A stretch of DNA of 37,459 bases from Lingula anatina (GCF_001039355.2 NW_019775888.1:137954-175412), one strand, 5' to 3'. Shown: positions 11,084 through 23,117, numbered from the stretch's first letter. The notes: generated from the sequence alone by a model not told the origin. Program-made: numbers and translations.

Positions 11084-11607
11084 AGGGACTAGCTTTGAAT
11101 GTAAAAATGGATTTATTAACCATTGGTAAGTATGGGAAAATTGTTGTTTACTCCAGGAAAATTCATTTTTTGGCCAAAACGAAGATTTATTATCCCTTTA
11201 ATTCAGTGAATTCAGGATTTATACACACTTTGTGCATGGTTAAAAAGCACTGAGATGCAGTTTTGAAATATAAGGCATAATTGAATCGTACACTTTGGCA
11301 CTTTCCATGAGACCACGAAACAAAACACGTAGATTACGCACATGTGGATAACGTACACGAGGGTACAAATAATTAAATTAATGGCTCACGCACTAGTTTG
11401 AATAGCTGGCCCTATTGTGTATAAGTAGCATAATCATCCACATCCATGTTCCTGAATACATACATAAATATACATACTTACAAGGAGGAATGATAACTAC
11501 TGTGGTTTTAGATCTGATATGTGCTGTGTATAAATAACCTGCAGCACACTGTATAGTGTATAAGTGCTGTCGTTTACAAGGAGGGAGAGGCAACTTCGGA
11601 CATCAAA
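10348..11607. other. 5' flank of gene A; 32-base poly-A tract
   Basis: No gene recognised. A poly-A tract lies at 11051-11082. The last ~80 bases before the gene A start should include its promoter or 5' UTR. A TATA-like word (GTATAAATAACC) sits near 11529, about 80 bases before the ATG. The leader immediately before the ATG (GGCAACTTC-GACATCAAA) is conserved at gene B. Confidence 0.35.
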
Positions 11608-13101
11608 ATGAATGGTTTAGAACAGGACGGAGAACGATGGTTGACGTCGGAGGAAATAGCGGACATATGGCCGAAAATCCGATTGAATGCCGTGAAGGAA
11701 TTCATCCGGGTTTACCACGAGGATAAGGGTGCGGAGAAGAGAGAGCTCCTTTGGGGGGACGAGGTGAGTAGTCCTGAATGAGAGCAAAGGGTTTTGTCGA
11801 AGACGGGGTGGGGTGGGGGGTGGGGGTTTACCGAAGTATTTCGAGGGATATGTAAAGGACATGGAACTTCAAAATGGGAAGTAGCCATTGCTGAGAAAAC
11901 GCATATTCATTCGTTTTTAATGCAAACCTCAGCTAGGAAAACTGACCTGTGTCCAAATGGTTTCGGGTTGAAGCTATACATAAGGTGGTTCACCCCCGTA
12001 GACAGGGCTGGGAGTTTTGGAGCTCAACAGAAGAAACACTTTCGGTCCAAAAAAGCCCACTCAATGTTTTTTAGTCTAGTGTTTTAAAGTTTGGTCAATT
12101 AAAAGGGTATAACGGTCTGCTTTTTTTTTTTCAGAAGCAAAAACATATTTCAGTTTTCAATTTCCCGTTTGACGAAAGCGGCCTGTCATTACAATTACTA
12201 CAATTTCCTTTTCCTGACATGGGGAAACATTATTCTGATATATATACCATTTACGAAATCAAGCATCTATGAAAATTGCTTCACCTTTAACACGGAAAAG
12301 TCATCAAATGCGGCCACTATATGATAAAGAGCAAATTAAAAGACTCCGTAAAAAACGTATTACACCTTCTAATTTATAATATTTTTTCAGACTGGGGAAC
12401 TAAATAAACCGTCAGTTTTTGATAGATGTTGTACATATCTGCAATTATAACTCATTTAATTATTCAAAATGCTGTAACAATGCAAGACAGATAATGTTCA
12501 TTCGCATTAAAGTGCTCCCTGCTAGTACTGGTAACCTGCAATTTCAATTGGTATGTAGAAAAATAAATAAATAAGAAATAATAATAATAATACGATTATT
12601 TGCAATTATTGACTGCAGTTTTCTTTATTCTGTTCATTTCATTTAAGACTGAATATATCCTGGTGCATTTTGACCATGAAAAGAAAACTGCAAAGGTTTT
12701 GCTAGAATCCGAAGAGCTGTTGGAAAAATTAAAGACTTTAGATTCCAACAAGTAAGTGAGCAAAGTTTCATCGTAATGATTTATATACTAATAGTAACGG
12801 TTGCAGTTTTGGGAGGGAAACCGCTTTGGTTCTTTTTCTTGGTCATTGTGTCATAACAGTGACCTAGAAAGAAATCTTGGCCACTGGTATTAGGAGGAGC
12901 CAAGATATTAGTGAATAACAGCGATAAGAGTCAGTATAAATAAACACCATTAAATATTTAGTCTTTATCATTATGGCATGTAATGCAGGCGAATCTTAAA
13001 TTATTGTATAAATAGTTGATACTATCTATCTATTCATAAATGTATCAATTAATGCATTAATTAATCATTTTGCATATTAATTAATTAATTTATCTATCTA
13101 T

Positions 13102-13132
<31 letters not shown>

Positions 13133-15838
13133 TTATTCAGTCTCTGTCCTACCATGTGGCAAAGGGAATGTGCCCGTTTCATGGTTGAGTCAAAACCTGC
13201 TGTACCCTTTTCAGGAGACGTAGAGTCCATACTTTCTGTTGAAGCAAGTATGACACAAAGGTATGGAAATACAGACAAATGAAATATTAATAAAACTTTA
13301 AAAGCAAACATCTGACGTTGCATTGTATTCTGCATATATAATGCACTTCTCCATGTTGGGAATATACTAATGTTGCGTTTACCCCATCAGTGTGATTTAC
13401 TTTTCATTTTGACAACCCATTCCTCTATTCAGATTTCTCATATATAAGATGTAGAAATGTGCAATATATACGAACCCTGAAGCTACCGGTAATTACCATA
13501 GTTTTTACCTAGAAATTTTGAACTGAATATTTCGTATCAAATGACAAACCTTTGATGTATTATATATGCACTTATTAATTTGATATGTTTTTCATTTAGG
13601 AGGCAGTTGATTTTCACTTCAATGGGCAGTCTGGACAAAGCGGTCTTGACAATGGGAGCCTATCCAAGGTATAAAGTGACCTGTTGTTGTTATGCTTTTT
13701 ATTAGGTACTTGTTTATATTGAATTAATAATGTGATTGATTTGATTATTAAACAATATGAAAATCCCCACAATACGTGTATTCAGTAAATTGCTAGACTC
13801 TTCCAACTTGATATAGTTCTATCTGTATTTAGCCTTTGTACAGGTACATCCGGGTACTTCACAAAATATACAGTCCTACTATTTTATAAAAAATTCTAAT
13901 CGTCCTGTAAAAGTTTCATATTTTGCCTTCATTTCTGCAAGTTACACCTGCTTATCAAATTCAACATCACATTTATAGAGTTTTGTTGTAGGATTTTGCA
14001 GATTTCAAGGTATTTAATAAATCCACACGATAAACATGTTTTGTTTAGAACCGGTACTCCATGTTTTACTCGACCTGCGCACGCGCCAAACCCCACTTCC
14101 GGCGTAAGGCGCTCTCTGTTTATCCCCGATGAAGTCATTGCTGGGGCACGGTATAAGTAAGAGAACTTATTCTTTTCATATTAATTTGTTTATTTATTTA
14201 TTTATATTTCTTCATGTTGTTTAACAAAAAGTATAAATAAGGTAAACGCAGAGAATAATTTGCTTTTTTCATTTGAAATTCATGGAACTGAGCGCTGGAG
14301 TCAGTTTCAACCAATAACTTTCTCTTGAAAATTGTTAGTGTAATTATTTTAGACAAAGTATAAAGTCTACTTAAATTCATAGTAACTTGTTAAACTATAA
14401 TTTTAACATTGGTCTAATACATAAGACATCATCGTCTTTTACATGTACACTTGTAGCCTGTGCTGGTACAATGGACACAATTATTTAAGCTAATTGAGTT
14501 ACCATGCAGATTTAGTTTGGGAATGGCAAATTGAAAATTGAGATCAAGAATTATTCAAAATTATGTAGATATTTGTTTAACATTAATTCATGGCATTGTA
14601 TTTTCCAGAGCTATAACACTAAACGCCAAGTTAAATATGAAAGGGAGACGCACAGAACACATACCGAGTACGTAACTTGACTAGCATAATTCTTTTAAAA
14701 GTGTCATGTTAGAATGCTAAGTTGTGGTGGCATTATGGAAATGTTGTAAAACGTATGCATTAGCGGTGTTATACCACACCATACCGTTTGCATTCATATA
14801 CGGTTGAGCTAAAAAAAAAAAAAAAAGCTTCAGCATATGTAATCTGTTTGTTACCTTTTGTTACCAAAAATAACTCACTTGTTAAAAATCGATTATTATA
14901 GGGTATTAGAGCTGACACCTTTAATACAATTGAAAGCATTTTCCTGGTTATGTCAACACTTTTCTCTTAATCATCAAGGACTTAATCATCAAGTTTTTCG
15001 AGTCACTCTATTAATGAGAATAGAGACTGGTGATTTTATTTTGTAATGATAAAAATAGGATTGCAAAACTCAAAAATGGGATTGTCGGTAGGCTCAAACC
15101 ATTTCGGAAAGGGAAACATGTACCTGTGAGGGAAATGGACATTGTGAAATTACCGAATGATTTTTATTCTAGAGAAAGGTCCTGCCTTCAAACATCTAGC
15201 CCATAAATTATAAGATAATTAAAAATAATGATATATAGAGACAAGTATAAATATATATATTTATTTCCCTTTTCTTTCTTTAGAAGTAGCATACACAGTC
15301 AAACATGTTAACATGTAACATTATAAACTAAATGAACCATTACTGTTATAATTATTTTAGAATAACTTGTTTGGATGTATTGTGCATTGTATAGGTTTTT
15401 AGCAGCTGTCCTCACCACTTACCTAATACCAGCTGACCACCGGACGCGCTAGGAGTCTGTTACGAAATTATTGAATCTCTGATACATTAATTGTGTATAT
15501 ATTAAGCAAACCCTGATATCAGGGAATGGCACTTACCTCAGTCTGCGCCTCTGCACGTATATTATGGCGTACATAAGTTGTAAACTAAACACGTTTTGTT
15601 TCTCCTCAGTATTCAAAGACGCCCACACTTTGGATCCCTTTGAAGAAGACCTCTCACAGTTCGGCGACAAAGGCAAAAATAAGGAAGATGCATGCACGGC
15701 CAGTAAAATGTGTCTGGACTTTGGCTTTTGTGGAACTTGCTGCGCCCTGCAAGTGACACAGCAAGCATCAGATTTATACGAAGCCAGGACTATACACGAT
15801 CAACTAACTCCTCTTTGTCCGATTCTCGTAAGCTTATT

Positions 15839-15873
<35 letters not shown>

Positions 15874-16621
15874 CAAGTAACAAAGTAATACAAAGCTAAG
15901 GGGTAATTATAAAACTAATAATACTAAGATGAACATGTTAATGGAAACTTAGTGAGGCTTAATCAAGTTTCCAAATATGGTTAAAGAAAGGGGAATAAAT
16001 CTGTATTTCATTCGTCTAAACTCTGGGGAAAACTATGGCATTTGAGCGATTATGTCGTCAGGGGATTCATTTATATGATTTGCTCGATAGATGGCGTTGA
16101 GTGCAGCTACCCCCATTCACAGAGGTTACCTGTCAAACATTGATTGTCGCTGGCCGTTATTTGTTCAATACACTGACGAAGAAACACAAGATAATATGTG
16201 GCAGGTATAAAAAATCATCAAAAGTTTGTCATACCTTTTTCTTTCCGTTTTTCTTGCTTGAATCTTCTGTCATTAACCATCCAACATAACATTCTACAGT
16301 GCGATTATGCGTCGTTTTAAAAAAATACTATAAAATTTATAAAATTTTAAACAATAACATTGAATTCAATTTCTCGTTTAAAAGAAGTGTCCTTGATGAT
16401 TCGACCCATAAAGTTACTTTTGATTTTATTAGTGCGGTCTAATGCTTTAGCAGCCTAAGGTAAACATGATTCCTTTTACAGAAAAGAAGTCCCAGTAGTC
16501 CTAGGACCACCAAATCTCGTATGGACTCTGTGAGTTGCTATGCACAGCCTTGTAACTCGTGCTATAACGACGGCCCTACGTACATGGACAATGGGATATT
16601 TGAAACACTTCTGAATCACGG

Positions 16622-16654
<33 letters not shown>

Positions 16655-17319
16655 TATTATTATTATTATTATTTTATTATTATTATTATTATTATTATTA
16701 TAAAGACAAATTCCATGTTTACCATTGTTATCATCATCAAATCATACTAGTATGTAGTTTTCAAGCACAAACCGCTATAATCAAACATTCATGAGATTTG
16801 CATGCGCAGTCATAATAGAAACTCACCTTTCCTTTCAAGAGATGCAGCTACAAACCATACCGCCAACTTCAAATCGGACGATTTATCATTATTTAACTTT
16901 TGTTTAACGCTAAGAATTTTGTGAACACAAAATTGATATACTGCGTTTATATATAGAAAGAAAAAGATAAATTACATTAAATTTTATGACATATACTACG
17001 TTTACCTATTATCTTTTACACACGCCTGGTTTAAACCTGCTTTAACAAATAACGTAGTATATCTTTCTTTTTCTTTAATCTCCAGGGGTAGACGAGGCAA
17101 TGTCCCGTTACGTCACCAACCTGTTCTCGCGAGATCCTTGGGCATTATCTGACCGCCAAGTACATCAGTGTGGAGAGGAATGGTTGGACCCTATCGACCT
17201 GTATACGGTTTGTTTTAATTCCGTGGCATTTCAATGATACTATAGTGTGATGCCCCAGGAGCAAGCCTACTGCGATTTTGTTTCAATAGGCATCACCTGC
17301 TTAATGTTGTATGTTAAAA

Positions 17320-17370
<51 letters not shown>

Positions 17371-20300
17371 ATAGATAGATAAAATAAAAAATAAGAATAA
17401 ATAAATTAAAAACAATAAAAAAATAAAAAGATAATACACATGTTGGGGATTAACTTTAACACGCTAATGCTGTATTGGCAATGTTATGTCAGAAAGAATT
17501 ACTATTAATTGACGAATAAAACTAGGATAATTCGTATTACTGTCCAAAAGATTGCAATTCTACTGAACTAATAAGAAAGCAACCAAAGAAATAGCCGTGG
17601 GTAATTTTTGTCAGCTTTTTTACATAGCCGAATAGTATTCTCTCGTCGGTCAGTGTTTTGAACCCACTCTCTTCCAAATCTCGCAAAACTCGCCTTAATT
17701 TTATGCTACGTGAAAAGAGTGTATCCTACATGTATCTGGTACGGTTTTCGTTTGCCAAACATTTTATTTAATTCCACAAACATTGTTTGATATCTGATTA
17801 AATATTAATTTAAAGACCATTAATATGAAAAAAAGTATAAATACTGTGAGAAGCAATTACCACTAGGAATATAAGTTGAACGGTACGGGTATAAAGTAGT
17901 GTACAGGTTAATTCCAAGTTATCTCTGAAGCTCAGGGTGACCAGATATTCTAATTTCATATGACATTTTGTCACCTTTTGTCCAATCCATTATTTCTAGA
18001 TATATTACTTTCAGGTCGTGCAAGCAAATAATTACCCATCAGTTCGATTGAAAGTTCCGTCGCAGTCTAACGGCTGGTGCGTGGAGTTCAGGCCATTAGA
18101 TGTACGGTATTTATAGTAGATACTGTAGATGTGTTTGTGTGCACGAGTGCATGTATCTTTGTAATCATGTGTATGATATGTATGTAAGTGTGCGTGCATG
18201 TGTGTGTGTGTGTGAGTGTATGTGTGCGTGTACTAAGTATCCAGTCCACCTATTATTGGTAGCAATCAAGTAAACGCTAAGCTTGGTTAAATATAATATA
18301 TTTCATAATAGGATATAAGGATATAAGGATTAAATAGCCAGTAATCAAACGTGAAAATAGATAAAGTAAAACACCGTTTTGTATGCACAGGGGGAATATT
18401 TTGTACAGTACCGGGATTTCCAACAAGGCAGCAGTCTCAGTAACCTATAGTAGGCAACTGAAAGACAAACCATATTTGACAATCGATCAGTGTTTGTTCG
18501 AGAGAAAATAAAGGTGTAAGGAACAAAGTCTACATTTCTAACACAAAATCCAGGCCTACCCAACTACCAGAATCAGCACCGAATGATCCCGAATTCACCG
18601 GTAGATCGGACCACACTACCCGTTTTCAAGGTGTGAGTCAGTACGCAATTCACAGTATCATACCCCGAACAAATTTTGAGTGGTGATGCAATACTTTTCA
18701 ACCCCGCTGAGAATCGTCACTATCACATCGCGTACTAGGCAAGAGTGGGTAGTGTGATCCGATATACCGGTGAATTCAGAATCCGAGTCTGGTAGTTGGG
18801 TAGGCCTGAAATCAGAGCGCAGACCTCCGCTAAGAACTTCACACTGATAAACTGTGGTAGTTGAGATTACATTGCACAACAAACAATTAACACCTTCCAT
18901 AAATAACTGAAAATCAACAATTGTATAATATGACGATATCTTGTTCTCCAGGTACAGCTGACGGATTTTGAAAACGCTTCATTTTCAGTTTTTGTAGTTT
19001 TGCTGACGCGGGCTATTCTGAAATACGGCCTTGATCTTGTACTGCCAATCTCAAAGGTAATTATGCTCTGTGGCATAATATATGCATTACCGTATGAAGC
19101 AAAATGAAATTTACTTGTACAATGGTGAAAGTTCCCCTTATAAAGAAACAGATTAAAAAGGTATCCGATACCTCAAAACACAGTTTATTAGCTATAAATC
19201 CGTATTTGAATAATGCATTTCTAACTTTAATGTCACGATTGACGTTCAACCTCCTCGAACTCCGTTCCGGTCTGTTTGAAATTATATATCAATAGTGCCG
19301 ATAGTTTTAAGTGTGCATATGATCGTATACACTATCATTTTGTAGGTTGACAAAAACATGGAAACAGCTTCAAAGAGAGACGCAGTGAGATCAAGCAAAT
19401 TTTACTTCAGAGACGATATATTTGACAATAAAGGTAAAAATTCTGTCAGAGAAAAAAAAAGTAAAAGAAATATATTATGCAGGTATTTTGCGCGTTGTTT
19501 CTAAGAGGCACGGTTCTGATTCAGTTATGTTTAATTGAAAAATACATTTTTCTCTTTCTATTTTTAATGTGATTATTTATTTCAGGGTTGCGACATGTAA
19601 GTGCCCAAAATGGCTTTCGTCAGATCAGTGGTATGGAAACTAACTGGGCAAAGTTTTCTTTGATGACAGCCGATGAAATAGTTAATGGAAAGGTACAACT
19701 TTAATTTTGCATATAAATATTTATTTCTATAACTATATATAATTATCTCTCTTTCTCTCTCCCCCTCATACATGCAAACACACATCAACTCTTATTTTTA
19801 CATCAGTTGAAAAAAAAATAATACAAAAAATTCTCATCACAATTATATATAATATACATAAATTATATAGAGAGGAAAACGTCAAGTTACTCTAGGTAAA
19901 GAAACCATTGTTTGAGGGCAAATCTCTTATAATTCAAAATGATGTTCGTCTGTCAAGAAAACATTTCACTTTTCCATTTCAGCACAACGGTTTCCCTGGA
20001 TTAATCCCATTGGTTAACAGATTCTTGGACGATCTCGACACAATTGACGTCAAGACCAGATTGACTGCTGATCGGTACCTGGACTTCATAGGAAAAAGAG
20101 CGTCCGGTAATTATCAAAATCAATAAACATTGTAATATAAGCGTGAGTGTTTACGTTTGATGAGCATTGGAGTGGAATTCTAAATAACCCTTTTATGCAT
20201 ATCACATCTACAATATAGTAGTATTTTGGTGGCATATACTTTATATTACATATAAGCAACTTATATTTAATGTTTATATACAAATACCTTTTTATATTGT

Positions 20301-20532
20301 CAATATCATATCAGTATTCACTACACGATTATTCCAGCAACCACGTTTTATTTCAGGTGAAACGCCAACGACCGCTAGGTGGATGCGAGAATTTGTGATG
20401 TCACATCCAGCTTATAAGCAAGATTCCGAAGTCAGTGAGCGCATCAATTATGACTTGATGTGTCGTTGCAATGAGTTATCCAACACGAAGCCAGAAAATT
20501 GGTTTTGGGAACAACATATTTTAACAAATTGA
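11608..20532 (+). CDS. GCLC-like protein A (glutamate-cysteine ligase catalytic subunit paralogue), 16 exons
   Basis: Homologue of GCLC, the cytosolic enzyme that joins Glu and Cys with ATP in the first step of glutathione synthesis. Coding exons: 11608-11763, 12648-12751, 13141-13260, 13600-13668, 14049-14156, 14609-14667, 15610-15827, 16091-16204, 16482-16620, 17086-17207, 18015-18101, 18952-19056, 19346-19433, 19586-19692, 19983-20106, 20357-20532 (1896 nt, 631 aa; human GCLC is 637 aa). All introns are GT-AG and every frame joins. Landmarks are WGDE-TEY (Glu52, Glu54), [10 protein letters not shown] (Glu96, Glu103), VEASM, an [21 protein letters not shown] core at 279-299, KSR (327-329), [33 protein letters not shown] and ARWMREF. 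Odd points: DDRT is DEET (Glu309), GWRVEFR is GWCVEFR (Cys425), the His before LF-RDP is Asn, and the tail is shortened and novel ([12 protein letters not shown]). Homology is certain; whether it makes gamma-glutamylcysteine is not. Confidence 0.95.
13091..13136 (+). repeat. (TTTA)n microsatellite abutting the exon 3 acceptor of gene A
   Basis: A run of TATC then TTTA units occupies the place of the polypyrimidine tract and ends four bases before exon 3 begins at 13141 (TATTATTCAG). Repeat length here could affect splicing. Confidence 0.85.
15839..15871. repeat. (AAT)n microsatellite, intron 7 of gene A
   Basis: Begins ~11 bases after the exon 7 donor (15828). Gene B has an AAT run at the same place (27125-27147), so it probably predates the gene duplication. 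Confidence 0.85.
16622..16701. repeat. (AAT)n(ATT)n inverted microsatellite, intron 9 of gene A
   Basis: An AAT run turns into an ATT run, forming a near-perfect fold-back directly after the exon 9 donor (16621). Gene B has a plain AAT run in the same intron (28013-28062). Confidence 0.9.
17316..17371. repeat. (AAAT)n microsatellite, intron 10 of gene A
   Basis: About 14 tandem AAAT units followed by GATA units and A-rich sequence, within the intron between exons 10 and 11. Confidence 0.9.
18182..18232. repeat. Imperfect (TG)n, intron 11 of gene A
   Basis: TG-rich sequence 80-130 bases after exon 11. Gene B carries a longer pure GT run (29054-29102) in the same intron. Confidence 0.75.
18551..18808. 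mobile_element. 258-bp MITE (CAGGCCTACCCAACTACCAG ends), intron 11 of gene A
   Basis: Inverted ends CAGGCCTACCCAACTACCAG (18551) and CTGGTAGTTGGGTAGGCCTG (ends 18808). Inner arms are GAATTCACCGGT-GATCGGA and CCACACTACCCGTTTTCAAG. It is flanked by identical AAATC on both sides (18546-18550 and 18809-18813), a probable 5-bp target duplication. A second copy lies at 31904-32179. Confidence 0.85.
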
Positions 20533-20648
20533 CATATGGCCATTTGACATGTGCATCTGAAATAGAATCGAAGGCGTTTTTTAGAAATGCTCTATAAGGA
20601 TTGACACCAAAGCAGTGCCGCCTTCTCTATGGGACTGTTGATACAAGA

Positions 20649-20712
<64 letters not shown>

Positions 20713-21920
20713 CACTAGTCTGGTCTCCTCACATGAGCTGTATAAATATATAACGCCAGTTTTGTCACATTATTTGTTCACTGCACCAGTCCTGTCTTTT
20801 CAATCATGTTTTAGTATATGGCACTTGTACTGCTTCCTCATTCTCATGATATACGTGCCACACTAACTACCTCTCCTATGTAGTCTTGATAAAATGTCAT
20901 GACATATTTCTTTGCCCTGAGTGTGAGAGTCACTGTGAACCGGGCTTCAACAGTGAGCTCTGAAGAACAGCGACAGTGTACGATTTCCGTCAATCAGAAA
21001 GAACTCCGCAGTGAATCTGCAGTTGAATGACATAACAGCAAAATGAAACGTAAAACAGATTTAATTCTGCTTCTTTATAATTTTATTTACTATTTTTAAG
21101 ATGTTAAGGGAAAAATAAATAATGTTTCTAAAAGAAAAAGACAGAGGGACACAGTAGTGACGTACTAGCCTTGTGACCTCCAAATATGGAAGCGCCCCAT
21201 TCAAATTTTTGTAGAAGAACGCCCAAGGTGTCGGTGTTCGCCAGAGTCTGGTATTGCTGATATGGCGGCCGGGTAATATATGAAAACAAGATCGAGCTGG
21301 CAATACCGGAATCTAGAACCTAGGGTATATTTCTTAGATTTTCAGTACAAATATTTTTCATGTGAAAAACACTGCTGTTTTTATTTATCGATTGTTCAAT
21401 AAAACTGACATGTAGCTGCACTCAGTCAATAAGTCTCAAAATGATTGATTTAGCTTAAAGATGTATTGCCATAATCAACCGTGAAACTGAAAGAAAAGAA
21501 AAAACAAAATAAGAAAAGTAACAAAAACGTAGGGTAAAATGTAGAAATACTGAAAACAAATTTAAATACAAGAAAAAAGTAACTTAAAAATATTACTAAA
21601 AATTACACGAAATACATACGAAAGTGTAAGAAAAGGATATAGACAGAAACATACGTTGCAAAGACCCTAAACCGAAGACGTTTATGTTAGCGCTGAAATA
21701 GTTTACTTTGTCCTTCGACTAAGAGAGCTAATATCGATTCCTCTATCCCGTTCAGTCTTTGTAAGTAAAGTGAAAAAGAAGTAAGGGATAGGAACCCGGC
21801 ATTCCAAGAACTAGGTGTGATATATATACTGAGAAATGAGAACTGTTCAGTGCAAGGTTTGGTATAGACACGTGACGGTACGGTTAGGTGAGTGCGGTGG
21901 TCTGTTACGTTATAATTAGA

Positions 21921-21964
<44 letters not shown>

Positions 21965-22425
21965 CAGAGATGATGTGGGGATTGATAAGTTGGGAAGTGA
22001 CTGGCTATTAAAATATGGCAAACAAAAAAGAACTACCATTATCTTTCTTTCTCCCACCAATGTCTCTTGAAGGCTCTCTGTATAACTTTCGACTCTGACA
22101 TTTGCCTCAAACCACCCAAAGCTGGCAGAAAATAGAAAGTTGATGGCGATTCAAGAATGGTTGTAACAACCAAGTCTCCTTTCGTGTCAGTAGGTCTTTT
22201 AGTCTCTCCCACTTTACTGCCACCGTCACCACCTTCACCATCTGGTGCAAGCCATTCCAAGAAATAGGTGTTATGTAACATTCCTGCCCGGTGAACATAA
22301 CCGTGATAGGGCATCTAAACTAAACATTAATCTAAACAATAGGTGTCTACAATGTTTTTTTTTATGAGAAGGACAAAGTAAGTACAAGTTACAACTACAC
22401 GTCGTCCACTATATGCGACATGCGT
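20533..22425. other. A-B intergenic region, proximal part
   Basis: 3' flank of gene A. A long (AT)n lies at 20650-20710 and a (GA)n at 21919-21962. Candidate polyadenylation signals AATAAA are at 21114-21119 and 21398-21403, both distant from the stop codon. A block at ~21150-21310 is less AT-rich and includes ATGGCGGCC near 21262, but I recognise no gene in it. Confidence 0.4.
22039..22314 (-). CDS. Unrecognised 91-aa open frame, possible exon or repeat-derived ORF
   Basis: The - strand frame starts MPYHGYVHRAGMLHNTYF and ends FKRHWWEKER before TAA. Codon use is balanced and G+C is higher than in the surrounding AT-rich DNA, and the residue mix (GEGGDGGSK linker, FYFLPALGGLRQ) is not low-complexity. 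That is why I list it. I know no family that it matches, and no splice partners were identified. It could be an old retrotransposon piece or chance. Confidence 0.22.
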   Translation of the reverse strand: MPYHGYVHRAGMLHNTYFLEWLAPDGEGGDGGSKVGETKRPTDTKGDLVVTTILESPSTFYFLPALGGLRQMSESKVIQRAFKRHWWEKER

Positions 22426-22629
22426 TAATAGGGAGGTTTCGAACGCTATCCCGGCAAGAGAACCAGCGCGCCGATAATTTGAAGAAATTGCGTAGAACGT
22501 CATCCCTTTTTGCGCTTGTTTTCGCGTTCTCGTTGACGGATTCCGAGAACCAGGCGCTGGATGCCGGAGCGCTGATCGGGAACGAGAACGGGCTAGTTCT
22601 CGGGCCGGGATAGCGAAACCTACCTATTA
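22426..22629. mobile_element. ~204-bp fold-back element (TAATAGG-AGGTTTCG ends)
   Basis: The left arm AATAGGGAGGTTTCGAACGC then TATCCCGGC-AGAGAACCAGC is mirrored by GGCTAGTTCTCGGGCCGGGATAGCG then AAACCTACCTATTA. GC-rich interior with GAGAACG words. First of four adjacent palindromic elements upstream of gene B. Confidence 0.75.
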
Positions 22630-22701
22630 CATCGAGGCTAGCCTAGATATAATTTGCTCTTTTGTGTCGCATACAGTGGACGAACAGAAGTTGTAACAGA
22701 C

Positions 22702-22826
22702 TTATACCACGGCTGGCGCTTCGACCAATAGAATAACCTCACTGAAGCGTATGAAAAAACGCGCAAGCCTGTGTGCGAAATACAAGTGCAATTATCCTAT
22801 TGTTCGAAGCGCCAGCCGTGGTATAA
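22702..22826. mobile_element. 125-bp fold-back element (TTATACCACGGCTGGCGC ends)
   Basis: The left arm TTATACCACGGCTGGCGCTT then CGACCAATAGAATAA is mirrored by TTATCCTATTGTTCGAAGCG then CCAGCCGTGGTATAA. Arms are ~35 bp and nearly perfect. Confidence 0.8.
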
Positions 22827-22866
22827 TTTTATTTACCAGAGGGAGACAGAAACACATCTAAGTGAT

Positions 22867-22982
22867 AGATACAATACGAGTTGCCGAGCTGTACGTGAAA
22901 TATTACGAGTGTATTGGCGAGCCGCAGGCGAGACAATACACGAGTAATTTTCACGTACAGCTCGGCGACGAGTGTTGTATCT
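22867..22982. mobile_element. 116-bp near-perfect hairpin element
   Basis: The left arm 22867-22916 (AGATACAATACGAGTTGCCG, AGCTGTACGTGAAA, GTGTATTG) pairs with the right arm 22934-22982 (CAATACACGAG, TTTCACGTACAGCTCGGCG, TGTTGTATCT). The loop is only ~17 bases (GCGAGCCGCAGGCGAGA). Confidence 0.8.
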
Positions 22983-22985
22983 GGC

Positions 22986-23117
22986 TTAAACCACGGCCTC
23001 TGATTGGCTACTACACTAGTAGTGTAACAGACCGTGGAACGCACTCGTACATGACGTGCTTGTATGTCGAATACAGCACGGCCGAGTCTTTTGTTCTACG
23101 CGCTAGCCGTGGTTTAA
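22986..23117. mobile_element. 132-bp element with TTAAACCACGGC ends
   Basis: Ends TTAAACCACGGC (22986) and GCCGTGGTTTAA (to 23117). The right end (CGCGCTAGCCGTGGTTTAA read inward) resembles the TTATACCACGGCTGGCGC end at 22702, so the two are probably one family. Confidence 0.65.

Noticed and set aside
16521-16703. Frames ending in long Ile or Leu runs (also at 15564-15899, 27917-28126, 20648-20866)
   Set aside because: Exons of the GCLC-like genes read through into intronic AAT/ATT or AT microsatellites; the homopolymer tails are not protein.
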